Positions 47,040 through 59,060 of a DNA stretch of 64,000 bases are shown here, one piece after another (the first letter of the stretch is position 1; the number at the start of each line of letters is the position of its first letter). This DNA is from Ischnura elegans (Eukaryota > Arthropoda > Insecta > Odonata > Coenagrionidae). The stretch covers positions 110,689,111 through 110,753,110 of the forward strand of contig NC_060247.1 in the NCBI RefSeq assembly GCF_921293095.1, written 5' to 3'. The translations under genes and the position numbers were made by a program. Under the pieces are notes generated by a model. That model saw nothing but the letters and a program-made list of their open reading frames with translations. It did not search any database and was not told the DNA's origin.

Positions 47040-47047
47040 TATATAAG
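47040..47047 (+). promoter_or_regulatory. Candidate TATA box, copy C
   Basis: TATATAAG in the same context as copy B, 492 bp before the start codon. Confidence 0.4.
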
Positions 47048-47531
47048 GAAGAACTCAAAGGCATACGATGCACTAAATAATGCTGTTTGTAAGAACGAAA
47101 CACGTCGTATTAAAATAAAATCCATTGGAGATATTGCAATGTTTAACTAAACTAAAATTAGATTTTTTCCCTCTAACACTATTTTATTAATTAATTTTGG
47201 TATCTTAGATTCTCATATCATGTCTCAGTGACCTTCTGACCGCTCATGTTTTGGAGTATTCATGAAATTTGAATTTTTCAATGACGACGTTTAGCCTGAT
47301 CTGATGATCCCATTTATATATCTTTCGATTACAGACCTGGGATCATGACCCAGATGAAGATAAATGACACGAGAAATGGCGATATTTTGATGCTCCATTA
47401 GTTGGACCGAGTTCTCTGATACGGAAAGAACGTTTGCTCGCCTACTCCTAAATAACTGAAAATTTTTGGCCGTGTTTCAGTACGAAATGTGTTTGGTGGC
47501 ATTTGGCTATGAGCGATCAAAATCTGTTGAG

Positions 47532-50500
47532 ATGTCATTCATGCATCCGATTTTCCTTTTAGGTAAGTAGTTACTGATAAGATTACACATTTCAGAATCC
47601 GTCAATAATTCCGTTCTTGATGAAATCTCGTTAAGGAGTTTTAGCCACACCAAAGCATTAATTCGACCCTACTTGATCGAGATGACCGTCTGTTTTTTGG
47701 CAATTATTAGTTGAAATGATCTTGATTGGCTAAAATTTAGTTTAATTAATTGATTTAGCGTTTAATTTATTCACGCTGTTTAGTCATAGCAGAGCAAACT
47801 TTTTGGTTAAGAAAATTTACCTGAGGATGTGAATTAACGTTTTGAAATGGAACAGGAAATGGAGGTTGTGAATAAGAAGATATACTTTGGTGTGAACATA
47901 TTAAGGGATAGGAAAATTGATAAGAGAAGTTCGGCGGACAAATCTTGGGACTGTCGACTTGCATTGTATCTATGTACTAATATATTTTCTATATAACGGT
48001 CTAGAATTTGGACTTAATGACGGATTAATTGCGTCAGTATCCATAACCAAATCATCTTTTACGTAACCCATAACATGCGTCATCAGTTTTCTTTCCCATT
48101 CTACATGCTCTTGACGGTCAACGTTCATGACCTTTGAATGCGTATCTAACAATAAGTTTTTTTTCTGTATTTACTATACCACAGAAAATAGCACTATTTT
48201 GGCCTTTTACATTGGGGATTTTTCAATAAGTGAGCTATTAAACGTACAAGAACAACCATGCCCTGGATACGGGCAACCTGCGCAGGAGGGACTCTAGCAC
48301 GCGACCTCTTGTCTGCCAGGCGATGACTTAAACCCGCAGCCTACGAGGCCGGAACAAAATGCTGTCCCAGAACCTCGATCCGGGCTACCCCGCTAGCAAG
48401 AATCACCAACAGTAACAATTGGGATGGAAGTAAATCGTATTAATGTTATTATTATGAAATGGCAACATACGTGCGCGGTTCGTCAAAAACTGCAACGGGC
48501 GTACATACAGCTTTGCCTAGATGTTAAACAAATGAGGCTGGGAGCCGCTGGAGACTCGAAGGCTGCGCACTAGGCTTAGATTGCTTGAACAATTGAGAAT
48601 GGATATCTTTAAGAGCGACACGGGGAACATAATATTAGAGCCCCGCTTTATTTCCAGGTCCGACAGAAGCGATAAATTAAGATAGATATTTTACCGAACA
48701 GATAGATACATGAATTCCTTTCTCCCCCGAACCATAAGGACTGAAATATATGCCAGTCGTAATTTCGTTACAGCATTTCCTTTTTATGTCCAAATGGCTG
48801 GTGTTCTAACACCCCCTGCCACACGCCTTTTAAGAGGCTTACCGGGGTAGTATGTAGATGTATATTATTTCTTGCCCAAATATTTGTTCCCTCTCGGTTT
48901 TGAATTGCGTAATTTTTAATAAACCCTAATCCATTCAACACGTGAACTGTAACTGAATCGTAAGTAGAGGAGGGTGGTGTATCTAGGGCATAGTGTACCT
49001 AGAAACACTTCAAACTATCGGCAAGTACTGCGTCCTAGGGGCTTTAAAGTAAATTTTTACGCAAAAGAAGCACTAGAGTGTAGCATTGGTCAATTTGAGT
49101 TCATTTGGATTATGTTTACAAAGAAGATGCCAGTTTGAAGTTTTTGACGCTGAAAATTAAAAATATTTGGTTGCATATCGAAGTCTTTTACCAAAAATTG
49201 ACCACTCGAGCAGTGGTTTTCGTGGTATGCGTAAAATCGAGATATCATATACATAATGGTCATTAGTATTAGCTACTTATTTGGTATTTTAGACGTAATA
49301 TAAAACAGTAAATTCCGCCGACATTAAAAATGCTACGTCTTGTACAAAGGAACAAAAGCTAGGAACTGTGTTGGTGATTTTTGTAGTCATCCGTAATTTT
49401 TGGCCTACTATTCTATAATTTGCTTTTTTGTGTGAAATTCATTATATAATTGGACTTTACACAATGCTCTTAATTTAGGACGGTTTAACCTAAGTTTATT
49501 TTTACTTGAAAGGAGTTATATTTTAAAATTGAGTTTTTACCTAAGCTACGTTAATTTTCTTAATAAGACGCGTTAATGCATTTCCAAATTTAATAAACAA
49601 ATCATTTTTTTCCATTTTTCACCTTTTAATTACTGTTCCCACCAATGTACCTTGTGTTCCTTGGTACAATAGGTAGTGTTCCTAGGTACATGAACCTTAT
49701 TTTAAGGAACAATTTTATATTTAAGGAACAATTTTAAACACTTTTATAAGTTTTAATTAGATCCATTAATAGTGAAGGCCTAAAACTTAAAACTTATGTT
49801 AAGTAACCCTGATATTTTGAATATTTACCATTAGACTGAATCTTCAGGAAATATATTTTGCTTTATATAAAAAATTTAAAAATGTGTTCCGCGGTACAAC
49901 TGTCTCCCCTATGCCAAACGACTATTAAATTTACTGCGTAACAAGAAACCTATAAATTTAGTAGTAAGATTTTATTCTTTCCGCAGTATGATACTAGTGA
50001 AATCTTCTAAGATTATCCACCGGGTGAGTTGCTTGTAGGCCAACGTTTCAATGGTAAAGGAAGCTATCAAAGCGCGGGCCAAAAAGCGACTCACCCGGTG
50101 TAGTACCCGAAAATATTTCACCGGTATAAATTTAGTAAATTATAATTTAGTATATAAATGAGACAAATGTTTGAAAACACTTTTTTTTTAATTAGGATAC
50201 GTCACTAATATTTATTTTAAATACATGTATTTAATAATTATTTAAAAAAATTTATAAAGAAGTTATTTTGAATACTTGTAATATTTTTTCTAAATTTTAG
50301 GATTTTTCATAGCGTTTGCAACTCTTGCTGTGGCAATCCCCCCGCCACTGAGTTTTGAGAAAGCAGAAGGTTATGCGCAATGTGAGAACCGTACTAATGT
50401 AAGTATCAATTATTTGTTAAGCCCTTAATTGTAATGCTACGGAGCCTCGTTTATCAACTTTTTCTCCTTAACGAATAAGGAAACTCACCAAAATAAGCCG

Positions 50501-53500
50501 ACTCGCATTTCCATCTCACATGTGATAGAAAATTATGGGTGGTGGAAATTTTTATTAAATTTGACAGTAATCAGCTTTCATATAAAATCCAATTTAAAGA
50601 TGTACTATCCTTTCTTTGAATAAACCTCAGAATTTCTTAATGACCTTTTGAATAACTTGTAGCACTCCTTGTTTCTGCGCCTTAAAAACAATTTCATTCT
50701 TTCTTCAGCGAATTTTTAAGCTTATTTTTTTCAACTTCTCTTACTACTTATTGCTACAACCGACAAATAGTCCATAACTTCCCATTTCACTCATTCATTT
50801 TTTTTTAGGGATGACACCATCATCATATTATATCTTGTTATACTCGCTTTTTCTCTCTAATCTAAAGAAATTAATTCGTTTTTGCTTTTTTGTAAAAAGA
50901 AATGGCATTGTTATGGTGTAACATGAGCATTTGTCGATCCCAGAAATTAACGCTGGAATTGTTTTAATGTGATCAATTTACAGAAATCTTTTTTTAAGAT
51001 CTTACATCATTTTGTAGGTGTTGATAAAGTCCATAGGAGAATGCGTGAATAGGCAGTTCTTGGATGCAGAAATGAGTCAAACGGGGAGACGTTACGACAG
51101 GACCAAATGCCTTAGGTGCATACATATTTGCAGGTGAGTAAAGGTATTAATTCAACGAGATAATCCAATCAAGAAATGTAGCTTGGTTAACAATTTTTCC
51201 AGAATTTCTTATGCACTTGTTTTTTATCCAGGTATAAATAATGTGAATCGCAGCAATAATGCCATTACTCATGTCCAAATATCCAATCCAATCCTATTAA
51301 GAAGTGGAGCTACGATGAAAATTCTAAAATTTTTGCATAGCTTCATATTCATTTGTTTTTCTCCAGATACAACTGATGTAAATAGCAGCAACAAAAGCCT
51401 GTAGATTTCCATCAATTTTTTTTTCATATATTTCCTAATATTTAACCATATTTACGTTCTCCTTCTGACTAAGTTGACGCGCATTCGTGGATGGACTCTA
51501 GAAGGCACACCGCGCGCTGGTCCGCTTCAATCCTTGAAGATTCTCTTGTGAGCTCATTATATTACTCGACGATAGTAATTCAAACTAATTGATAAACGAG
51601 ATTCCGTTTATCATCCCCACCTTTTCTCGTTTAAACAAATCTAGACACGATGGATACTTCTTAATCCTTCTTTTCAAAATGTTCTATGGACCCCCAATTT
51701 AAATGCTTTGTGTACAGGTGGATATCTAAAATTATTGGGATCTTTCACTAATAATAAGATCTGAAATGACCTTAAAATAAAATAATTCTGTAGATGGATG
51801 GGAAAGATTGGCTGAGATCTATCTTCCCGAATCATCCATTCGCTCGTGAGTAAGAAAGCAAGGGGATTCCAGTCAAGACGGCCCAATAACATAGCGGTAA
51901 AGCGGTATACCTATTGCCGTTTCGCGCGCATGTTATTCGGCGTCATTAACTGTTAGGTATTTCGTTAGGTATTTGGCAGCGGTAGGTATTTCGTTCGGTC
52001 GGCTTTCCCCGTTAAATGTAGTTTGGAGTGGTCTTTTTTAGTTGGCATTCATCTCACATGCGTTAAATGTCTGGTTTGTATGATCTATTGTCTCAATTAC
52101 GTACTACTTCCTTGTGTTTCCTCGCGAAAAGTGGATATCGATGACAACTAGCGCTGCGAGTGGCGAGTTTGAAATGTGATTTTGATGCGTGTGTAGTGAC
52201 AACCATTCTAGCGGCTGACTTGAGACAGTATATTAAAACTTTTTTTTTTAAAAACAGCATAAAAAGCAAAAAATAGTAGAAAGTAAGCTTTTCATCAATC
52301 GGAGAATAAACGTGGGTGCTTATTGAATTTAGATATTAATTTTTCGTGCTAATCCTTACTAAACTATCAGGATCTTCTACTTTCATTTCTTATAAGCCTA
52401 ATCACCACTCACGATTTAATCTCCGAGTGACGAAAAGCTTTTTTTTTTGTTTTTAGTGCATTTTTACTGTTTTAGTGTAATTTGGTTTTTTTATTCATCT
52501 CAATCTCCCCCCAAAACAGCACAACAGGCCGGAGTGCAAGCAATCAACAACGGACGTACACACAAACCCATGCCCTGGAAGGAGCAACCTGTCCAGGCGG
52601 GACTCGAACCAGTGACCTTCGGTATGGTAGGCGAGGACCTATCCCCTCCGCCACCGAGGCCAACCACCATTTTTAAAAATTTATTGTTATTAATTATGCT
52701 GTGAGAAACTTTCGAGGAGGAGAATAATTGCCCACAAGAGTGTAGTACAACAAAGAACCACACGCGGACCATGCACGAGGCAGAGAAGTAACGGGAAACA
52801 GACGACAAGGTCAGAACGAGTTAATGACGTCATCAACTTATTAGGGGAAGGGATGGCCAGCGATTTCTAGAAGTATGCGACGGATCGAAAATAAGACAAT
52901 TTCGTGTATTCCAAAACCTATCAAAAGCGACGTTAATATAAAATTTGTGTCGATCCCATTGCATACTATGGTGTCAGTATGTATTTATAAATACTGCACA
53001 AATATTACAGTACAAATATTGTTCTTCGCATATTTGCATTGAAATCGTCTTCTCACAGCGTTAAAAACAAATTTCAATTCCAGGAAGAAGTCCGAGATAT
53101 TTCAATGCGTGCGCCAAGGGACTGAAGCCATGGCAAATATCTCTGGAAAGGCAAGTACGATGGCGCCTTTCTTTTCACAGTTTGTGGAAACCTTTATATC
53201 TGGTCTGTGCGAAGATAGGATAGGACTACTTCCAGGTACATTTTTTTTATTTTGCCGCAGAACTATTCCATTCATTCAAACTGCCACTTGAGGAATATTT
53301 ATTTTCTACGACCTACGATAAAACGGTGCTATAATCAAGTTTCTTTGAAGAATTTCCATTAAAATTAAGGATGATAACATCCATTGTTCTTTCCTAAAAA
53401 TTTTACTTTTCTCAGACATTATCCTAAATAAGAACATTAATTGGAACAATTGATAATTTTTAGGGGGTGTTACGGAATATTTCGTAAAAAAAAATAAATT

Positions 53501-54480
53501 AACGTAGCTCTTCCCAGGCATGGAGGAAATTCGAGTCCCTCCCGTGGAAGCTTATTATGTTTGTCAAATTAATCGGATTTTAAATGTTCTCAAAGTGATC
53601 CGTTTATTCTCAATATTTGCCGCTCAAGTCTTGCCGCGGATCTAATCTATAGGTGTTATTAGATTGTACTTTATAATTTTTGTGACTTCTCACTTCTCAG
53701 CTAGCAATGGAGACGACAAGCAGTGTTTTCGAAGGAGCATGACCGTTTGCCACGATCATCTAAATTTCCTAAACTACTTACACTTGGCTCTGGTCTGTGA
53801 AGCTGCGAATCCGAATAATGATCCATACACGAAGAAGTACATCTGCGAGTGAGTATCAACAATTCACCTCCAGGGTTGCAGGGATAACGAGAGGGAAACT
53901 CGCAAATAATATTTCACTTTTGGATCGATTGCTGTGACTACTTTTGACAGTTACAGTGGACTCTAGCAATTAGTTTTCTCAATTCTGTCGCTGGCTTGTT
54001 ATCAGAAATGTTTTAAAAAACCAACATTCGAGTCAGTAATAACTATTTGCCTAAATTAATTGGATGAGAAGAGTTGAGCTAATTACATTCCACTTTCAAA
54101 AAAATGTACTTGTGACTTTTTTTCAATTATTATGTATTCAAACGAGCAGCTCGTTTTATTTTATACCAACTTGTCAGAAATTATGTACATTTATGAAACC
54201 ACTTTGGACAGATACCAATATAAATGCTACCTCAGGACTTTTTATTTAGAAATTGTTTCATGAATGTCAATATTCGCTCAATTAAAAGCTGCAATCTTTC
54301 ATTTTTGTTGGTATCTTAACTAAATAGACTATTCCATTGTTTTGTCCAAATAGGAAAATGCACGATCACCTGGAATGCACAGGGAGGAGTATCAAAAAAT
54401 GCTCTCCAGAACTAATGGGGCCCATGGAAGTTCTGAAAAACAAGACAATGAGTTTTGAACCATGTATGAAATATTATTAA
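47532..54480 (+). CDS. Copy C: secreted cysteine-rich protein, 27 kDa hemolymph-glycoprotein-like (6 exons, 223 aa)
   Basis: Exons: 47532-47562, 50301-50398, 51018-51133, 53084-53235, 53701-53848, 54354-54480 (TAA). Junction phases equal those of A and B. Signal peptide MSFMHPIFLLGFFIAFATLAVA, then IPPPLSF. Cysteines align with copy B. By hand comparison, exon 6 differs from B at 2 of about 41 residues and exon 4 at 12 of about 50, so the middle of the protein changes fastest. AATAAA lies 10 bp past the stop. Introns are short (about 0.5-2.7 kb) because most unit-B insertions are absent. The reading frame is intact throughout. Confidence 0.86.
48470..48868 (+). mobile_element. CR1-group LINE 3' fragment, intron 1 of copy C
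   Basis: Same fragment as 32438-33484 but continuous: the ORF2 C-terminal region, 3' UTR and tail hairpin ending near GTATGTAGATG. Confidence 0.75.
48967..49909. mobile_element. pogo-type non-autonomous element P3, word GTGTACCTAGG
   Basis: Starts GAGGAGGGTGGTGTATC after TA (48965-48966) and ends ACAACTGTCTCCCC before TA (49910-49911). Unit B has the uninterrupted site GGTAAGTATGCCAAAC, a clean empty site with one TA. Subterminal words read GTGTACCTAG and (inverted) TTGGTACAA, TTCCTAGGTAC. No coding sequence. Confidence 0.8.
50014..50110. repeat. Foldback with CGTTTCAATGG core, intron 1 of copy C
   Basis: Orthologue of the foldback at 33694; arms CCACCGGGTGAGTTGCTTGT and complement. Confidence 0.7.
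52500..52666 (-). mobile_element. tRNA-derived SINE with intact A and B boxes
   Basis: The minus strand reads GGCCTCGGTGGCGGAGGGG, with A box TGGCGGAGGGG (complement at 52643-52653) and B box GGTTCGAGTCC (complement at 52600-52610), then a non-tRNA body. It is absent from unit B at the same place, so it is younger than the duplication. Confidence 0.8.
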
Positions 54481-54490
54481 ATACTCCACG

Positions 54491-54496
54491 AATAAA
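54491..54496 (+). terminator. Polyadenylation signal, copy C
   Basis: AATAAA 10 bp after the stop codon. Copy B has ATTAAA in the same place. Confidence 0.5.
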
Positions 54497-54713
54497 TTGA
54501 CATTTATTAACAGCTTTTGTATTTTTTCGTCTTCCCTTGAGTTCCTTCTTGCATTACCAATTTCTCTCAATTGCTGTCTTCTTCAAGCAATTATCGATGA
54601 AGGTAAATTTCACGATATTAACAAATCTTTCAACCTTTCAGAGGTCCTATAAAAGTTTATATTTCCAAATTAGTTCATTCTAAGGGCAGGGGTGGATTAC
54701 GTCGACGGGCCGA

Positions 54714-54944
54714 GTACATTTACATCTACATACTACCCCGCTAGACTACCCCCTGCCACACGCCTACAAAAGCCGTATGGCAGGGGGTGTTAGGACACCA
54801 GCCGTTTAATATAAAAAGCAAATGCTCAAACAAAATTACGACTAGCATTTATTAAATTCCTTCATGGTTCGAGGGAAAAACCGATTTCCTTTTCTATCAG
54901 TCCATCAAAATATCTCTCTTAATTTACAGCTTCTGTTGGACCTA

Positions 54945-54978
<34 letters not shown>

Positions 54979-55030
54979 TAGGGTTCTAATATGATGTTCC
55001 CCGTGTCGCTCTGAAAGATGTCTAGGTAAA
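54714..55030 (-). mobile_element. CR1-group LINE 3' fragment with an (AT)n tract inside
   Basis: Tail CATCTACATACTACCCC, the hairpin around GGCAGGGGGTGTTAGGACAC, then the minus-strand ORF2 end. A pure (AT) run of about 30 bp (54947-54976) interrupts it. Confidence 0.7.
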
Positions 55031-55609
55031 AGTCGCTCTCGTGGGGTTCAACGATGGTCAGTCCCTCTAATGAGGGTTCACCCTCGATTCCAAACCTAAT
55101 CCGTCCCTTTCCCGAGAACCCAAGCTCGCGCGGGACGGATCCAAAACACTGGGAAGGTGCCCACCCGTTTTGGCCGCTCAACTATTCTCAATTGCTTAAG
55201 CTAACTAAGCCTATCGCGCATCCTCCGGGTCTCTAGCGGCTCAAGGCCTAATTCGCTAAAAATCTGTGTGAAGCGTTCTGTACGCCCGTATCTATTTTTG
55301 GCGAGTAGCTACAAACTAGAGCGATTTCAGGTTCGGCGCATGGGACTGAATTTAAAATGGATGAATTCCGGGTCACGTGATTCCGGGAATTATTGTAGTC
55401 CACCCTTTGTGCCTCCCGTGGCGCACCGACATTAATAGCGTACAATTAAGCATTTTTATTTAGTATCTTTCAATTGAAAACTTCAACGAAAGCGGAAATC
55501 ATATTATTTTGAAGGAAATTCGATTTCACACCAATTAGTCACTTCATATTTGGGATATTTAACATGCTTTGAGTGTAACATCTATTTTTAAAAACACTTA
55601 CACTTCTCG

Positions 55610-56166
55610 GTATTGTCCCGAGTGCCGGGGCAATACCTACATCTAACTGGTGATGATGGACGATATTGAAAAGACTGTGAGGGGAAAATAAAGATAGAGA
55701 ATGTAATGTAAAGTTTTATTCCATCATCGAAATAAGTAAAACATAGCACAATAGCTTGCAAAAATTAAAATAATACCAACCCCGTATCTTAGTTGCATTA
55801 ATAGTGAGCTAAAATAAAACTAAAATTAAATCAAATCCTTTTCTAGTTACGATTAAATGTTTCATTCTAGCATTAAAGTGTGAAAATCAATAATTAGTAC
55901 TGACGATACGACAGATGAAGGTCGTTTGAATTATTGAGGTGTTCCAACTATCGTATGTTCAGATTATCGTGGTTAGCCTGTACTTGGGAGGATTGGCAAC
56001 TCAAACATTTAAAGGCCCTTCATAAATCACATAAGCATTTAAATATTCAAGTTTCTCAGAAAAATTATAATACTATTGGGGGAATTGTCGTTCAACACGG
56101 GGCAATACCGTACACCTTGCGCCTTGTACGGTATTGCCCCATGCATGGTGTACGGAATTGTCCCAA
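55610..56166. mobile_element. pogo-type tract P4, word GGGGCAATACCG
   Basis: GGTATTGTCCC and GGGGCAATACC at about 55618-55650, and GGGGCAATACCGTACAC with an inverted copy GTACGGTATTGCCCC at about 56098-56142. This is the same word architecture as P1-P3, but ends and flanking TA are unclear and no coding part is visible. Confidence 0.45.
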
Positions 56167-56534
56167 ACGACATGACGTAGAATTTTCAGCCCTTACCTGA
56201 AATAAGAACAATAATAACGGATAATAACGCCTCGTATTCAATCCGAAAAATATATTTTGATTGATATCTAAACTTGGTGTGCAGTTACATTGCTTTTATG
56301 GTGCATATTTTTGTGAACCTTATTTGGTGTCTCCTTTTTCAATTCCAGGTGTTGATTTTTATCTTCAATTTATTGATTGAAAACTCACAGGTTCACAACC
56401 TGTGAATTACAAGTCATTACGTGTGAACTTATTAATTATTATAAGTAATAGTCTAACATTATTATAAAGGAATCATCATTATTGCTCGCCAGAAATTATT
56501 AACAAAAAAATTTGACTTCACTAAGTCCCTCCGC

Positions 56535-58807
56535 ATACAGGGGAATGAGGGGCAAGGGTACGCATCTAATAATCAATCATAAAAATCATGCATTTAGGTT
56601 TACGCAATCATTTTTATTTTACACGATTTGTTCACTGTTACATGTAAAGCTAAACTTGTCTTCCATTGATGCATAAAAATATTAAGAATTGCCGTTATTC
56701 ATCAAAATTTAAGAGAAAAAGAAATAGAAAACTTGCCCCTCACGTGGGGCAAGAGTCCTAATCACCGTTTATTCCATGTAAACTTTTTCTTTCCAGAATA
56801 TTTGGTGCAAGGTTCTTTCCTCCATTTATTACATTCACAGTACGTTATTTAATCAACAATTAGTGGATATGAGTACAATTTTCCACAACCTCCATAGACG
56901 TCGGATTTTTTCGTTGAAGTGAATTCCTGATTTCCGTCAAAAAACCGCCACTTAGTGCTGGAACCATTTACCTTGTTTTTAGTTATCTTCACGTTTAGTG
57001 TCTTGGTGTAGGAGGAACTCGTAAGAATATTTTCCCCACGCTGAGTTTTTACGCCGCTTTTGCGCTTGCAATGCTTTTGGATAATGCCTAATGTTCTCAA
57101 GAGAGACATGTTCCTCCCGATGCCTGCGAGGCAAAGTATTCTCAGAGGTGGAAGGTTGAAGAAGATTGTATGGACATGAATGTGGTAAAGGAATTACTAC
57201 TACTTACTTACTGATTCCTTGGCACTACAGCCCAGTATGGGCTTTGGCCTCCCTCAAGACGCCTGTCCATTCTCTTCTGTTCTGCACTTTCTCCCACCAT
57301 CTGACAATCCTCATAGCCATTATGTCTTCTTCCACATCCTGCATCCATCTTTCCTCGGTCTTCCTCTTTTTCTCTTTCCATCCATATTTCCATGCAGAAT
57401 CTTCTTAGGCATCCTTTCTTCACTCATTCTTTTTACATGACCTAGCCAAGCTAGCCGTTGGGTCTTCACAAACCTCACTATGTCTTCGCCTCGGATAATA
57501 TTTTCTATTTCCTTGTTTGTTCTTATCCTCCAAGTTATCCCATCTGTCACGGAACCATATATCTTTCGCAAAACCTGGTAAAGGAATTATGGGAGGAATA
57601 TTTTAGGGTAAAAAAAGTTTCTCCGCCTTCTATTTTCATTTTCTCTCCCGGAGTTCCCTCTTTTTAAAATTTCATCTCTTCCTTGTTTCGTATCCTACGT
57701 GTCTGAGGCCAATGAAGGTAGGAAATCAACCTCACTAAACACGCATGGAGCAAGTGAGTAAATACCGCAAGTCTATAATCCCTTTGTTACATTCCCAATA
57801 TTCTATTATTCGATGCTTCTCATGGGCCCTTCCAAATTGCATTGCTACTTGGAACCGAGTGATTCCTTTTCCGGGGTTAGACGACAATCATTTATCGCAC
57901 AGAGTCATATTAAAACTTTTCAGTGAGGCAAAAAGTTTTCTCTGCTGTCCGAGCTATGTGAAGGTTATGAACTATTTGGATGAAGTTAGTCTTACAAAAT
58001 TCTATCGTTGAAAGGTAAACATAGGAGGTATCGTTGTTTAAGATGAGCAAGACTGGATCATCAGCAGTGAGTTTTACATTTTTCCTTAAATGTTTAGGCC
58101 AGTTAATATACATTTTTGGATTAATGAATCCCGAATCAGTCGTTAACAAAAGAGTTCGTGGAGGTGCTCCAACTGCAAGCCCATTTTTCAAACTCTTTCT
58201 CAGGAAAATTAGAACCAACGGAATGTACACTCATGCCCGTACTCGGGTAGTTTGGACGACAACAGGCAGTATGATGCATATCTGCGAATAAAACACCCCA
58301 AACAATTATTAAAAAAAGTACATGTTATATTTATGGTAGGCAATATGAGGTCATAGAAAAAGCAATGCTATAAAGTGGGGAAGGAGTGAGCGTCCGTGGG
58401 GCAAGAGTCCTCATGCGGACACTTGCCCCATGACTCTTGCCCCAACTGCGCTTCCTAAACCTAATACGCCATTGCACAACTACATTGTGATCTGCAAACC
58501 TGCTAACTTCATGAATTTCTGAGGCAAATAATGCTTATAAAGGAATAATAAACAAACATTGCAGTTAAATAAACGCCCAAAGCACAAACAAAAATAACGC
58601 GGTCCCACAAATTAGATCAACTTCGCGTAAAAATAAAAAAAATAAGAAAAACTCACGTTCTATCGTTCACAGCCTTCTCCTGAAACAAATCCTGTGCTAC
58701 ATTTGGTCACGTTAACAAAACTGATTTACTACAAGTGGCATCATCCCGGCATTCAGAGAAATATTCCGTAAAAGGAATCTTGCCCCATTCGGACTCTTGC
58801 CCCGCAA
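56535..58807 (-). mobile_element. pogo-type DNA transposon P5, word GGGGCAAGAGTCC
   Basis: The left end near TACAGGGGAATGAGGGGCAAG and the right end near TTGCCCCATTCGGACTC are inverted; exact tips are uncertain. Word copies lie at about 56738-56760, 58398-58450 and 58780-58805. Minus-strand DDE_1 remnant 57910-58230 (VGAPPRTLLLTTDSGFI, ADDPVLLILNNDTSYV) has N where the family expects D in LLILD. A C-terminal remnant lies at 56849-57109. A LINE tail is inserted at 57196-57575. It is disabled. Confidence 0.7.
57196..57575 (-). mobile_element. LINE 3' end fragment inside P5
   Basis: The minus strand encodes KTQRLAWLGHVKRMSEERMP and KRKRGRPRKDG, then WWEKVQNRREWTGVLREAKA in a shifted frame, then a (TAAG)n tail. 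Same class as 9236-9727. Confidence 0.75.
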
Positions 58808-59060
58808 TACACTTAGAGTCGCCCCAAGCATGGGTGCCGGATTTTATCAGCTATTTGACAATATTTCCCGAGATATTGTTGAAATTACAAAAGAATTGAA
58901 AACATCATATCGACTAAACTATTTAAATTTACTCTACGCTATTCGAGTTGCGATCAGTGTGAGAATTTCCAACAGAAAATAATCATCTGTGACAGGGAAT
59001 TCCAATGATATGAAGGTAACAAGTAACTGTAGCAAATCATATGAAAAATTTATATTAATA

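Larger units (their letters stand above)
46460..54590 (+). repeat. Tandem duplication unit C
   Basis: Aligns throughout with unit B. Unit-C-only insertions are pogo P3 (48967-49909) and a SINE (52500-52666). Confidence 0.9.

Noticed and set aside
46560-47150. 196-codon ORF upstream of copy C
   Set aside because: The aligned region in unit B (30559 onward) is similar in DNA but interrupted by stops, no domain is recognisable, and proline-rich stretches come from C-rich DNA. Probably non-coding promoter-side sequence.
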